The notes below the pieces were generated by a model. It made no database searches, was not told the origin of the DNA, and saw only the letters and a list, made by a program, of their open reading frames with translations. Positions 19,273 through 30,641 of a stretch of DNA of 64,000 nucleotides are shown in pieces. Each line of letters starts with the position of its first letter. Positions within the stretch are counted from its first letter, which is position 1. The stretch comes from Actinomycetales bacterium (GTDB taxonomy: Bacteria; Actinomycetota; Actinomycetes; S36-B12), in NCBI GenBank assembly GCA_018970025.1, contig JAGWXF010000018.1, positions 1 through 64,000 on the forward strand, given 5' to 3'. Position numbers and translations under genes: made by a program.

Positions 19273-20180
19273 TGGAGCGGACCACGATGAATCGCATCGG
19301 GCCGGGAGTGCGCCGGCTGCTGGAGCAGGCCGGGCTGGACCCAGCAGCGATCGAGCCGCTCATCGACCTGGCGATCGCCGAGGATCTCGCGGGCGGGGTC
19401 GACGTCACCACCGTGGCGACCGTCCCGGTGGAACAGCGCTCGGTGCTGGACCTGGTGGCGCGAAGGCCCGGAGTGGTGGCCGGCATCCCGGTCGCAGCGG
19501 CGGTCTTCGATGTGGTCAGCGGGGACGATGACATCGACCTCGCCTTCGTCGCGGCGGACGGCGATCAGGTGCAGGCAGGCGACGTCATCATGTCGGCGAC
19601 CGGTCGCACGCATGACCTGCTGCAGGCCGAGCGGCCGGCGCTGAACATGCTGGGCCACCTCAGCGGGATCGCCACGGCGACCCGGGCCTGGGTCGATGCC
19701 ATTGCCGGGACGGGCGCAGCGGTGCGCGATACCCGAAAGACGACGCCCGGGATGCGCGCGCTGGAGAAGTACGCGGTGCGGTGCGGGGGCGGCGTGAATC
19801 ACCGGATGTCCCTGTCGGATGCGGCCCTGGTGAAGGACAACCACGTGCTGGCGGCCGGTGGCGTGGCATCGGCCTTCGCCCTGGTGCGCGAGCGATTCCC
19901 CGGGGTGCCGGTCGAGGTCGAGGTCGACTCGCTGGCCCAGCTCGACGAGGTGCTCGCGGCGGGCGCCGACCTCGTCCTGCTGGACAACTTCACCGTTGAC
20001 CAGATGCGCGAGGCAGTTGCGCGGACGGCAGGCCGGGCGCGGCTGGAGGCATCCGGCGGGCTCAGCCTGGACGTGGCCACCGCCGTGGCCCACACGGGCG
20101 TGGACTACCTTGCCGTCGGGGCGCTGACCCATTCGGCCCCCGTCCTGGATATCGGCGCGGACCTGCGGCAGGTGACCTGA
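19272..20180 (+). CDS. nadC: Nicotinate-nucleotide pyrophosphorylase (quinolinate phosphoribosyltransferase)
   Basis: Converts quinolinate and PRPP to nicotinate mononucleotide. Motifs include NMLGHLSGIATATRAW, DTRKTTPGMRALEKYAV (catalytic arginine/lysine set), KDNHV and VEVEVDS. 302 residues. ATG 19272 shares one base with the nadB stop (TGATG); ATG 19287 is an alternative. The stop likewise shares a base with the coaX start. Confidence 0.95.
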   Translation: MERTTMNRIGPGVRRLLEQAGLDPAAIEPLIDLAIAEDLAGGVDVTTVATVPVEQRSVLDLVARRPGVVAGIPVAAAVFDVVSGDDDIDLAFVAADGDQVQAGDVIMSATGRTHDLLQAERPALNMLGHLSGIATATRAWVDAIAGTGAAVRDTRKTTPGMRALEKYAVRCGGGVNHRMSLSDAALVKDNHVLAAGGVASAFALVRERFPGVPVEVEVDSLAQLDEVLAAGADLVLLDNFTVDQMREAVARTAGRARLEASGGLSLDVATAVAHTGVDYLAVGALTHSAPVLDIGADLRQVT

Positions 20181-20950
20181 TGCTCCTGGCAATCGACGTG
20201 GGCAACACCAATACCGTCCTGGGCCTGTTCGCCCTCGATGGCCCGGACGATGACCGGCTGATCGCGTCCTGGCGGATCAAGACCGATGCCCGCACCACTG
20301 CCGATGAGATGGTCCTGACTTTCCGCGGGCTGCTGGCCGGGCATGCGGAGGTCACCGGCATCGCCCTGTGCAGCACCGTCCCGGCCGTCCTGCGCGAGAT
20401 GCGGGTCATGCTGGAGCGCTACTACGCCGATATCCCGACCGTCATTGTCGAGCCGGGGACGAAGACCGGCGTGCCGGTACTCACCGACAATCCCAAGGAG
20501 GTGGGTGCCGATCGGATCGTGAACACGATCGCGGCGCACCATCTCTATGGCGGCCCGTGCATCGTCGTCGACTTCGGCACCTCGACCAACCTCGATGTCG
20601 TCTCAGCCAAGGGGGAGTTCCTCGGCGGGGCCCTGGCACCCGGGATCGAGATCTCGCTCGATGCGCTGGCGAACCGGGCAGCGGCCCTGCGCAAGGTCGA
20701 GCTCATCCGGCCTCGGGCGGCGATCGGCAAGAACACCGTCGAGGCGCTGCAGTCGGGCGCGCTCTATGGGTTCGCCGGCCAGGTCGACGGGCTGGTCGAC
20801 CGGATCGCCGAGGAGCTCGGCGGGGTGTCAGCGGTCGTGGCCACCGGGGGCCTGGCCCCCATCGTGGTGCCGGAGTCGCGGACCATCACCGTCCACGAGC
20901 CCGACCTCACCCTCATCGGCCTGGACCTGGTCTACCGCAAGAATCAGTAG
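20180..20950 (+). CDS. coaX: Type III pantothenate kinase
   Basis: Phosphorylates pantothenate, the first committed step of CoA synthesis, linking it to panC in the same operon. The ASKHA-fold phosphate motif DVGNTNTVLG is at residues 6-15, with DFGTSTNLDVVS in the second phosphate loop, PGIEISLDAL, and GADRIVN carrying the catalytic aspartate. 256 residues. Last gene of the 15843-20950 operon. Confidence 0.95.
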   Translation: MLLAIDVGNTNTVLGLFALDGPDDDRLIASWRIKTDARTTADEMVLTFRGLLAGHAEVTGIALCSTVPAVLREMRVMLERYYADIPTVIVEPGTKTGVPVLTDNPKEVGADRIVNTIAAHHLYGGPCIVVDFGTSTNLDVVSAKGEFLGGALAPGIEISLDALANRAAALRKVELIRPRAAIGKNTVEALQSGALYGFAGQVDGLVDRIAEELGGVSAVVATGGLAPIVVPESRTITVHEPDLTLIGLDLVYRKNQ

Positions 20951-20973
20951 CGGTCGCGCACCTGTCGCAGGGC

Positions 20974-21708
20974 TCAGGCCTGCACCATGCGCGTGACGAG
21001 GTCGAGTCCGTGCACCCGGCCGATGGTGCGGGGCAGGATGAGGGTGCGGATGCCCAGGGCTGAACCGCCAACGTCATCGGTGCCGCTGTCGCCGACCATC
21101 AGCACCTGCGTGGGCCGCAGGCCCAGCGCGTCGACGGCTGCCTGGAAGATGCGCGGATCGGGCTTGACCCAGCCGACCTCGTAGCTCAGCACGACGGCAT
21201 CGACCAGCGGGCTGATCCCATCACGGTCGAGGACCCGCCGGATGGGCACGCCGGCATTGGAGATCAGGCCGATGCGCATGCCCGCTGCGCGCAGCGCCTT
21301 GAGCATCGGGACGGTGTCGTCGTAGGCATGCCAGACGTCCAGCATGACCTCGTAGATGGCGTCGGCCAGGGTGCGGTCGATGCCGGGGCCGGCCTCGAGC
21401 AGCTCGTGATAGATCCGGCGGTGGTCCGCGAACGACAGGTCGCGGCTGCTGCCCGGGTCGACGATCCTGGCCCGCTCCCAGAGGCGATCGAGGAATGCCT
21501 CCAGGGCGGTGCGGATCTCGGGCGGCACCTCATGGGGGCTGTGCGCGAGGGCAGCGTCCAGCCATGCCGCGGCGTCCCCCTGATCGACCAGGGTCGAGTG
21601 GATGTCGAAGATCACCCCGGCGATGGGCTCGACCTCGGCGAAGCCATGGGCGCTGACATGGTCGTGGACGAGTTCGGCCTGGCTGGGCGCAGGTGCGGGG
21701 TCCGCCAT
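20974..21708 (-). CDS. HAD-superfamily hydrolase
   Basis: A 244-residue protein with HAD motif I FDIHSTLVD (nucleophile Asp near residue 35; the usual DxDGT/V is changed to DIHST, keeping only the first aspartate before the Ser/Thr), motif II LISNAG, motif III lysine in VGWVKPDPRIF, and motif IV GDSGTDDVGGS. The second aspartate of motif I, normally the acid/base, is histidine, so phosphatase activity may be altered. Similar HAD proteins with pyrimidine-nucleotidase or haloacid-type caps are common. It is divergent from lysS, with a shared promoter gap of 39 bases. Substrate unknown. Confidence 0.75.
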   Translation of the reverse strand: MADPAPAPSQAELVHDHVSAHGFAEVEPIAGVIFDIHSTLVDQGDAAAWLDAALAHSPHEVPPEIRTALEAFLDRLWERARIVDPGSSRDLSFADHRRIYHELLEAGPGIDRTLADAIYEVMLDVWHAYDDTVPMLKALRAAGMRIGLISNAGVPIRRVLDRDGISPLVDAVVLSYEVGWVKPDPRIFQAAVDALGLRPTQVLMVGDSGTDDVGGSALGIRTLILPRTIGRVHGLDLVTRMVQA

Positions 21709-21716
21709 GGCTGCTG

Positions 21717-21740
21717 AGCGTACGCAGGCCCGGATAGCCT
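21717..21740. promoter_or_regulatory. Back-to-back leaderless-type -10 elements (HAD gene / lysS)
   Basis: On the minus strand TACGCT (21717-21722) ends eight bases before the HAD ATG. On the plus strand TAGCCT (21735-21740) ends seven bases before the lysS GTG. The 39-base gap has room for little else, so both transcripts would be leaderless. Confidence 0.5.
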
Positions 21741-21747
21741 TGCGCGC

Positions 21748-23286
21748 GTGCATGCCGAGGACGCCAGGACCGCCCCCGCCGTTGCCGGGGAGGGGGTGGA
21801 CGCCGAGGACGACCTGCCCGAGCAGATGCGGATCCGGCACGACAAGCGCGAGCGTCTCGGCCGGGAGGGCATCGAGCCGTATCCGGTGACACTGCCGGTG
21901 ACGACGACGATCGGCGCACTGCGGGAGGAGTTCGGCCAGCTTGCGGCGGACACCCGCACCGGCGTGACGTCTGGGATCGCCGGCCGGGTCATCTTCGTCC
22001 GCAATGCCGGCAAGCTGTGCTTCGCGACCCTGCGCTCCGGGGACGGTACCGAGATCCAGGCGATGCTCTCCCTGGACCAGGTCGGCGAGGAGCCGCTCGC
22101 CCAGTGGAAGGCGCTGGTCGACATCGGCGACCACGTGTTCGTCGAGGGCGAGGTCATCACCTCCAAGCGGGGTGAGCTGTCGATCCTCGCGAACCGCTGG
22201 CTGATGGCGGCCAAGGCCCTGCGACCCCTGCCGGTGGCCCACAAGCCGATGAACGAGGACACCCGCATCCGGCAGCGCTATGTCGACCTCATCGTGCGGC
22301 CGGAGGCCCGGCAGATGGCCCGCACGCGGGTTGCCGCCGTCGGGCAGCTTCGGCGCAGCCTCGATCAGCGCGGATACCTGGAGATCGAGACGCCGATGCT
22401 GCAGACGATGCACGGCGGTGCGACCGCGCGGCCCTTCGTGACGACGTCCAATGCCTTCGACATCCAGCTGTTCCTGCGGATCGCGCCCGAGCTGTTCCTC
22501 AAGCGCGCGGTGGTCGGCGGCATCGAGCGGGTATACGAGATCAACCGGAACTTCCGCAATGAGGGCTCGGACTCCACCCACTCGCCGGAGTTCGCGATGC
22601 TGGAGTTCTACCAGGCGTACGCCGACTACCGGGTGATGGCCACGATCACCCGGGAGATCATCCAGGAGGCTGCCGTCGCGGTCTTCGGCTCGACGACGGT
22701 CACCCACCTGGACGGCACGATGCATGACCTGTCCGGCATCTGGCCGGAGGTCAGCCTGTATGGATCGCTCTCGGAGGCGATCGGGGAGGAGATCACCCCG
22801 CAGACCGCGCGCGAGCGCCTGGTCGCGCTGTGCGAGCGGGCGGATCTCGCCGTGGCGCCCACCTGGGTGACGGGCAAGCTGGTGGAGGAGCTGTTCGAGC
22901 ACTACGTCATCGAGTCCTTCGACGGTCGGCCCGTCTTCGTGATGGACTACCCGGTCGACACCTCGCCGCTGGTCCGCGACCATCGCACCGAGCCTGGCAA
23001 GGTGGAGAAGTGGGATCTCTACGTCAACGGCTACGAGCAGGCGACCGGCTACTCCGAGCTCGTCGACCCGGTGATCCAGCGGCAGCGGCTGATGGCACAG
23101 GCCGAGCTCGGTGCGAAGGGCGACGTCGAGGCGATGCGGCTGGACGAGGACTTCCTGCGCGCCCTGGAGCATGGCATGCCGCCCAGCGGCGGGGTGGGCA
23201 TGGGCATCGACCGGTTGCTGATGACGCTGACCGGCCTGGGCATCCGGGAGACCGTGCTGTTCCCGCTGGTGAAGCCCGAGCGATGA
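21748..23286 (+). CDS. lysS: Lysyl-tRNA synthetase, class II
   Basis: Charges tRNA-Lys. An OB-fold anticodon domain (about residues 60-160) is followed by the class II catalytic core: motif 2 NFRNEGSDSTHSPEF near residue 266 and motif 3 GVGMGIDRL near 483. 512 residues, usual length, with an acidic N-terminal tail. The GTG at 21748 follows a -10-like TAGCCT by seven bases, suggesting a leaderless message; no Shine-Dalgarno is seen. coaX-lysS proximity is usual in actinobacteria. Confidence 0.96.
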   Translation: MHAEDARTAPAVAGEGVDAEDDLPEQMRIRHDKRERLGREGIEPYPVTLPVTTTIGALREEFGQLAADTRTGVTSGIAGRVIFVRNAGKLCFATLRSGDGTEIQAMLSLDQVGEEPLAQWKALVDIGDHVFVEGEVITSKRGELSILANRWLMAAKALRPLPVAHKPMNEDTRIRQRYVDLIVRPEARQMARTRVAAVGQLRRSLDQRGYLEIETPMLQTMHGGATARPFVTTSNAFDIQLFLRIAPELFLKRAVVGGIERVYEINRNFRNEGSDSTHSPEFAMLEFYQAYADYRVMATITREIIQEAAVAVFGSTTVTHLDGTMHDLSGIWPEVSLYGSLSEAIGEEITPQTARERLVALCERADLAVAPTWVTGKLVEELFEHYVIESFDGRPVFVMDYPVDTSPLVRDHRTEPGKVEKWDLYVNGYEQATGYSELVDPVIQRQRLMAQAELGAKGDVEAMRLDEDFLRALEHGMPPSGGVGMGIDRLLMTLTGLGIRETVLFPLVKPER

Positions 23287-23296
23287 CGGGGGCCTG

Positions 23297-23803
23297 GTGG
23301 TGAGCCCGATCCGGATCCGCCCGGCGACGACGGCCGATGTCCGCGATATCCATCGGCTCGTGCAGGTGTATGCCGGCGACGGCCCGCGCCTGCTGCGCAA
23401 GAACATGGTCACCCTGTTCGAGGATGTCCAGGAGTTCGTGGTCGCCGAGGATGCTGCAGGTGTCATCGGCTGCGGTGCCCTGCACGTGCTGTGGGAGGAC
23501 CTCGCCGAGGTGCGCACCCTGGCCGTGGACCCGGCTCGGCAGCGTGGTGGCGTCGGATCGATCGTCCTCGCCGGGCTGCTGGACCGGGCCAGGGGCCTGG
23601 GCGTCAAGCGCGTGTTCTGCCTGACCTTCGCAACCGAGTTCTTCGGCCGCCATGGCTTCATCGAGATCGACGGCACCCCGGTGGAGCCTGCGGTCTTCGA
23701 GGAGCTGCTCGCCTCATATGACGAGGGCGTGGCGGAGTTCCTGGATCTGGAGCGAGTCAAGCCCAACACCCTGGGCAACCATCGCATGCTGCTGGTCCTG
23801 TGA
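23297..23803 (+). CDS. Amino-acid N-acetyltransferase (ArgA-type GNAT)
   Basis: A 168-residue single-domain GNAT. AEVRTLAVDPARQRGGVGSI contains the acetyl-CoA loop (Q/R-x-x-G-x-G/A type), and FATEFFGRHGFIEID is the usual beta-6/7 region. It resembles the short actinobacterial amino-acid acetyltransferase (mycobacterial Rv2747 type) that acetylates glutamate or glutamine for arginine synthesis. That assignment rests on recalled family features and its place after lysS. Start at GTG 23297 or GTG 23300. It overlaps the amidase start (TGATG). Confidence 0.75.
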   Translation: MVSPIRIRPATTADVRDIHRLVQVYAGDGPRLLRKNMVTLFEDVQEFVVAEDAAGVIGCGALHVLWEDLAEVRTLAVDPARQRGGVGSIVLAGLLDRARGLGVKRVFCLTFATEFFGRHGFIEIDGTPVEPAVFEELLASYDEGVAEFLDLERVKPNTLGNHRMLLVL

Positions 23804-24582
23804 TGCGGCATCGCAACCGCTGGTGCGCAGCGGCAGCCGGGCTGCTGCTGGCCGCCGTGGCCGGTGGAGTGACTGCTCCGCACGCAGCGGCTGAGCCGGG
23901 CACGCTGCAGGGTGCCGTCATCGCGATCGATCCCGGGCACCAGCTCGGGAACTCCAATCCTCGGTTCGCCAGGCAGATGGCGCAGACCAAGTTCAACGGC
24001 AGCATCGTCAAGGGCTGCAATACGACCGGCACGGCGACCAATGCCGGACTGCCGGAGGCGACGTTCACCTGGAAGGTGGCCAAGCGACTGCGGGCCCTGC
24101 TCCAGGCGCAGGGCGCCACGGTCGTGATGACCCGCTCGGCCAACACCCGCGATCAGTGGGGCCCATGCGTGTGGGATCGCGGAGCGTTCGGTGCCAGGCA
24201 GGGTGCTGACCTGATGGTCAGCATCCACGCGGATGGCGCGCCCTCCAGCGGCCACGGCTTCCATGTGATCGCCCCGGGGCGCATTGCGGGCTGGACGGAC
24301 GACATCGCCGGGCCGAGCCGCCGACTGGCCCGGTCGATGATCGCGGGCATGCGGCAGTCGGGGATGCAGCCGACGACCTACCTGTCCAGTCCGCTCTCGG
24401 TTCGAACCGACGAGTCGACCCTGAACTTCAGCGACGTCCCGACCGTGATCGTCGAGGTGGGCAATATGCGCAACCGGGCAGATGCTGCGCGGATGTCATC
24501 GGCGCAGGGGCAGCAGGCATACGCCGAGGCGCTCGCTGCCGGCATCAGCCGGTATTGCGCAACCCGGTTGCGATGCCGTTGA
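23803..24582 (+). CDS. Secreted N-acetylmuramoyl-L-alanine amidase (Amidase_3)
   Basis: Zinc amidase that removes stem peptides from peptidoglycan outside the cell. A signal peptide covers residues 1-30 (cut after HAAA). Zinc ligands are His46 in IDPGHQ, a glutamate near 87 and His142 in SIHADG; catalytic Glu218 is in VIVEVGNMRN. 259 residues, a bare catalytic domain without a binding module. Its last 38 bases overlap the end of the convergent ppc gene, and the ppc ending is canonical, so the overlap is real. Confidence 0.9.
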   Translation: MRHRNRWCAAAAGLLLAAVAGGVTAPHAAAEPGTLQGAVIAIDPGHQLGNSNPRFARQMAQTKFNGSIVKGCNTTGTATNAGLPEATFTWKVAKRLRALLQAQGATVVMTRSANTRDQWGPCVWDRGAFGARQGADLMVSIHADGAPSSGHGFHVIAPGRIAGWTDDIAGPSRRLARSMIAGMRQSGMQPTTYLSSPLSVRTDESTLNFSDVPTVIVEVGNMRNRADAARMSSAQGQQAYAEALAAGISRYCATRLRCR

Positions 24583-27283
24583 TCGTGGCCGCCAGGGCCC
24601 GCTGCAGGTCCGGATCCCGCCCGTCATCGGCCTGATCGTCGCGCGCTGCGCGCACCCGGGCGAGCAGGTCGACCTGCAGGGTGTGCAGCGGCGAGAGGTA
24701 GGTGTCGCGCACTTGCAGGGTCCGGGCCAGCGACGGGTTGCCGGCGAGGAGCCGATCGTGGCCGGTCACCCGCAGGATCTCCTCGACGGTGCGCTGGAAC
24801 TCGTCGGTGATGTCGTCCATGAACCGATGCAGCCCGGCCGGCACCAGTGCCTGCACGTACTGGCGGGCAGTCGGCAGGTCGGTCTTGGCCAGGGTCATCT
24901 CGACATTGGAGATGAAGTTGCGGAAGAAGTGCCACTCCGCGTGCATCCGCCCGAGCACCTCGCCCTGCCCTGCTTCGCGCACGGCGGCCAGGCCCGATCC
25001 GACGCCGTACCAGCCAGGGACGATCTGCCGTGACTGCGTCCAGCCGAAGACCCAGGGGATGGCCCGCAGGCCGCTGATGCCGGCACCGGTGTCGGGCCGG
25101 CGCGCGGGCCGCGAGCCCAGGTGCATCGCCCCGAACTCCTCGACCGGCGTCGACATCGTGAAGTAGGTGGGCAGGTCGGGATCGTCGACGAGGCGTCGGT
25201 AGCGCTGCTGGGCGGAGGTCGACGCGAGGTCCATCGCGGCATCCCAGGCCTGCAGGTTCTCCGGTGACTGACGCGGGGAGCGATGCAGCAGGCTGGCATC
25301 GAGAACGGCCGCGACCATCTGCTCGAGGTTGTCGCGGGCCAGGGCGGGCAGCAGGTACTTGTCGGAGATGACCTCGCCCTGCTCGGTCACCTTGATTGCC
25401 CCGTCCAGCACCCCCCATGGCTGGGCCAGGATCGCATCGTAGGTCGGCCCGCCGCCGCGGCCCACGGTTCCGCCGCGGCCATGGAACAGGCGCAGTCGCA
25501 CCCCATGGCGCGCGGTGACGTCCCGCAGCCGGCGCTGGGCCAGGTGGATCTCCCACTGCGAGGTCATGATGCCGGCGTCCTTGTTGGAGTCGGAGTAGCC
25601 GAGCATCACCTCCTGCACGCCATCGCGTGCCGCCACGATCGACCGGTAGGACGGATTCGCGAGCAGCGCGTCGAGGATCGTGTCGGCGCAGCGGAGCTCG
25701 TCGACCGTCTCCAGGAGCGGGACGAAGCCGAGATGCGAGGTGCCGGCCGCGACATCGAGCAGGCCGGCCTCGCGGGCGAGCACGACGGCGGCGAGCACGT
25801 CGTCGGCTCCCTGGGTCATCGAGATGATGCACGACTCGATGGCCCCGTTGCCGTGGCGCTCGATCGCCTCCCGGACGGTCACCAGGGTGCGGTACGTGGT
25901 GAGCTCCGCTGGCGCAAGCGGCGGAGGGGTGGGGGCCAGCGGCCGCCGCGAGGTGAGCTCGGCAGCCAGGAGCGCGAAGCGCTCGGCCTTGGGCAGGCTG
26001 GCGTAGGGCACCGGGGAGATGCCCAGGCGGTCGACCAGGCTTCCGACCGCGGCCTGGAACTTGCTGGCATGCTCGCGTACGTCCAGGGTGGCCAGCGGCA
26101 GCCCGATGCCAGCGATCAGCCGGATCGTCCGATCGAGCACCCGACGGGCGAGCACCTCGCGCTCGCCGCCGAGCGCGGCCCGCACGAGCAGCAGGTCGTC
26201 CATCAGCTCGCTGGTGCTCGCATAGTCGCGGCCGGGTGCATGCGGTGCCCCGCTGGCCAGCCGCTCGCGCGTCAGCCGCAGCCGCATCCGCAGGTAGGTC
26301 AGCTTCAGTCGCACCGGCTCCTCGGCATTGATGCGCAGGTAGCGCGAGGCGAGGTCAGGCAGCCGCTCGCGATCGACCGCCAGGGAGGCGACCAGCTCCG
26401 GGTCGCGGCCGCCGATGCGCTCGGAGATCGACAGGTCCTCGATGAGGCGGTCGATATGCGGGAGCATGTCGGCGATCGCATGCTCCATCTGGACGGCCAG
26501 CACCTGCTCGGTGACCTCAGGGGTCACGAAGGGGTTGCCATCGCGGTCGCCGCCGATCCAGGAGCCAAGCCGCACGGGTCGTGCCGTGGGCGGCAGGGGG
26601 GCGTCGAGCAGCGTGAAGGCATCGGCGACATCATCGAGGACGTCGACCAGCGGCCCGCGGGTCAGCGCATCGAGGTAGTACAGGGCATTGCGGGCCTCGT
26701 CCAGCACCTGCGGCTGCTCCAGGCGCACCTCGTCGGTCTGCCACAGCAGGTCCACCAGCTCCGCGAGCCGTGACTGCCGGGCGGCCGGGTCCAGGTGCGG
26801 GTCCTGCAGGAGGTCGGCGATGCGACGCAGCTTCATCAGCACCGAGCGGCGGGCAGCCTCGGTCGGATGGGCGGTGAAGACCGGTCGCACGTCCACCCTG
26901 GCCCCGACGGCGGCAGCCTGCGGGCCCCGCACCTGCCGGTCGGCGGCTGCCTGCGCCACCATCCTGATCGGTCCGCCCGTCGTCGCCCGGCGCCGCTGGA
27001 CATCGTCGGCGCGCTCGACCTGCTCGGCGACATTGGCCAGGTCGAAATAGATGGAGAAGGCACGGGCGAGCCGGATGGCGGTGGGCAGGTCGACCGAGCG
27101 CAGCAGGCTGGCCGCCTGCGGGGGGTTATCCCGGGACGCCGTGCGGACCTGCTCGACGAGATCGAGGACCTCCTGGCCCTCCTGGCGGGCGATCGCCTCC
27201 CCGAGGAGCTGGCCGAGCTCGCGGATCCGGGCGCGCAGCCGGGCATCGGGGCCGTCCGTGATCACCGGGTCATCCTGCCGCAC
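24545..27283 (-). CDS. ppc: Phosphoenolpyruvate carboxylase
   Basis: Anaplerotic enzyme fixing bicarbonate onto phosphoenolpyruvate to make oxaloacetate. Signature segments FTAHPTEAARRSVL (catalytic histidine), GSWIGGDRDGNPFVTPEV, GYSDSNKDAGIMTSQW and FHGRGGTVGRGGGP are present. It ends with the conserved RNTG carboxy-terminus. 912 residues, full length. The start is taken as GTG 27283, but a later in-frame GTG (VITDGPDAR) cannot be excluded. It is divergent from clpC. Confidence 0.96.
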   Translation of the reverse strand: MRQDDPVITDGPDARLRARIRELGQLLGEAIARQEGQEVLDLVEQVRTASRDNPPQAASLLRSVDLPTAIRLARAFSIYFDLANVAEQVERADDVQRRRATTGGPIRMVAQAAADRQVRGPQAAAVGARVDVRPVFTAHPTEAARRSVLMKLRRIADLLQDPHLDPAARQSRLAELVDLLWQTDEVRLEQPQVLDEARNALYYLDALTRGPLVDVLDDVADAFTLLDAPLPPTARPVRLGSWIGGDRDGNPFVTPEVTEQVLAVQMEHAIADMLPHIDRLIEDLSISERIGGRDPELVASLAVDRERLPDLASRYLRINAEEPVRLKLTYLRMRLRLTRERLASGAPHAPGRDYASTSELMDDLLLVRAALGGEREVLARRVLDRTIRLIAGIGLPLATLDVREHASKFQAAVGSLVDRLGISPVPYASLPKAERFALLAAELTSRRPLAPTPPPLAPAELTTYRTLVTVREAIERHGNGAIESCIISMTQGADDVLAAVVLAREAGLLDVAAGTSHLGFVPLLETVDELRCADTILDALLANPSYRSIVAARDGVQEVMLGYSDSNKDAGIMTSQWEIHLAQRRLRDVTARHGVRLRLFHGRGGTVGRGGGPTYDAILAQPWGVLDGAIKVTEQGEVISDKYLLPALARDNLEQMVAAVLDASLLHRSPRQSPENLQAWDAAMDLASTSAQQRYRRLVDDPDLPTYFTMSTPVEEFGAMHLGSRPARRPDTGAGISGLRAIPWVFGWTQSRQIVPGWYGVGSGLAAVREAGQGEVLGRMHAEWHFFRNFISNVEMTLAKTDLPTARQYVQALVPAGLHRFMDDITDEFQRTVEEILRVTGHDRLLAGNPSLARTLQVRDTYLSPLHTLQVDLLARVRAARDDQADDGRDPDLQRALAATINGIATGLRNTG

Positions 27284-27324
27284 GAATGTTGCCGGATTGT
27301 GACCCGAAGGCGGCCTCGGGACCT

Positions 27325-27338
27325 GTTCGCGGTGAGCG
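27325..27338 (+). promoter_or_regulatory. ClgR-like motif upstream of clpC
   Basis: GTTCGC, five bases, then GCG exactly fits the motif reported for the Clp regulator ClgR in Streptomyces. It lies 216 bases before the clpC ATG in the ppc/clpC intergenic region. TACCAT at 27429-27434 is a possible -10 further down. A 9-base match can occur by chance, but position and partner gene fit. Confidence 0.45.
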
Positions 27339-27553
27339 TACGGCTGCCGGGATGCATTCGGCGGGGGTGCTGGTTGACTCTGACAGGGAGATCGCCATGC
27401 GACGTCCGGCGGCTGGGCCGAACGCGGTTACCATGGCACGGTAGCGCAGGGCAAGCTGCATGGGCGGGTCTCACAGGCACGTGGCAGGTGCAGGTCTGAA
27501 GGGCTGGATGACGCCGGCGAACTCGTCGGCGGGCGCTGAAGGAAGGGTTGCGG

Positions 27554-30046
<2,493 letters not shown>

Positions 30047-30076
30047 TCCTCAGGCGCAGCGCTCAGGGAGGGTGGC

Positions 30077-30559
30077 ATGGCCGGTGGCCCGCTCATCCCT
30101 GGGCTGAAGGAGTTCGACGGCCCCAAGCGGGGGGTGCCGGCGATTGTCTGGTGGCTGCTGGCAGTGGTCGTCCTGGCCGGCCTGTCGGTGGTCTTCCTCG
30201 GGGTCTTCATGGGCTCTGGCCCGCTGCGCAGCCTTGGGCTGGTGACTGACCAGCTTGAGCCGGTGGCCTATCGACCGACGACCGATGGGCGCGTGATCCA
30301 GGTCGCGGTAGCCGTTCCGCCAGAAGGCCTGTGCGAGACCTATCCGGTCGACGTGGAGGCGGTCGAGACGGCGGCGAGCGTCTCGATATCAGCCTCCGTC
30401 ACCTCCCTGCGCAACTCCTCATGCGCCAGGACGATGGCCGGCGAGGGCGAGGTCTGGGTCGATGTCTTCCTCGCCACGGACCTGGCCTCGCGCCCACTGG
30501 TGAAGGCGTCGGATGGTCGTGAGCTTCCCCGGCAGACGGCGGCCAATCTCGGCGGCTAG
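30077..30559 (+). CDS. Membrane-anchored protein of unknown function
   Basis: A 160-residue protein with one transmembrane helix (about residues 22-45) after a basic N-terminus, and a soluble extracytoplasmic domain containing two cysteines (about residues 87 and 115) that could pair. Function not recognised. ATG 30077 has GGGAGGG six bases upstream. It follows clpC by 30 bases and may be co-transcribed. Its TAG stop lies in the left copy of the 17-bp direct repeat bordering the accessory island, so the native 3' end may have been altered by insertion. Confidence 0.6.
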   Translation: MAGGPLIPGLKEFDGPKRGVPAIVWWLLAVVVLAGLSVVFLGVFMGSGPLRSLGLVTDQLEPVAYRPTTDGRVIQVAVAVPPEGLCETYPVDVEAVETAASVSISASVTSLRNSSCARTMAGEGEVWVDVFLATDLASRPLVKASDGRELPRQTAANLGG

Positions 30560-30570
30560 TGTCGCGCGTC
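30554..30570 (+). repeat. Left copy of 17-bp direct repeat bordering the island
   Basis: GGCTAGTGTCGCGCGTC, identical to 32588-32604 and in the same orientation. Both copies place a TAG stop of a plus-strand gene at the TA. They could be att-site cores or the terminal repeat of IS630-type elements inserted at TA. Confidence 0.7.
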
Positions 30571-30641
30571 ATCCTTTCTGGCAGGCCGGCAGGACCGCGC
30601 TGATCTCGGGGAAGGCCGGCCCGTCCAGCCGGTAGGAGCAG

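Noticed and set aside
20974-24264. A 1096-codon open frame on the minus strand running antisense through lysS
   Set aside because: Only its last 245 codons (the HAD gene) show family motifs. The rest is an antisense shadow typical of GC-rich codon use.
24394-24415. tRNA T-loop-like GGTTCGAACC
   Set aside because: It lies inside the amidase gene with no acceptor or anticodon stem around it.
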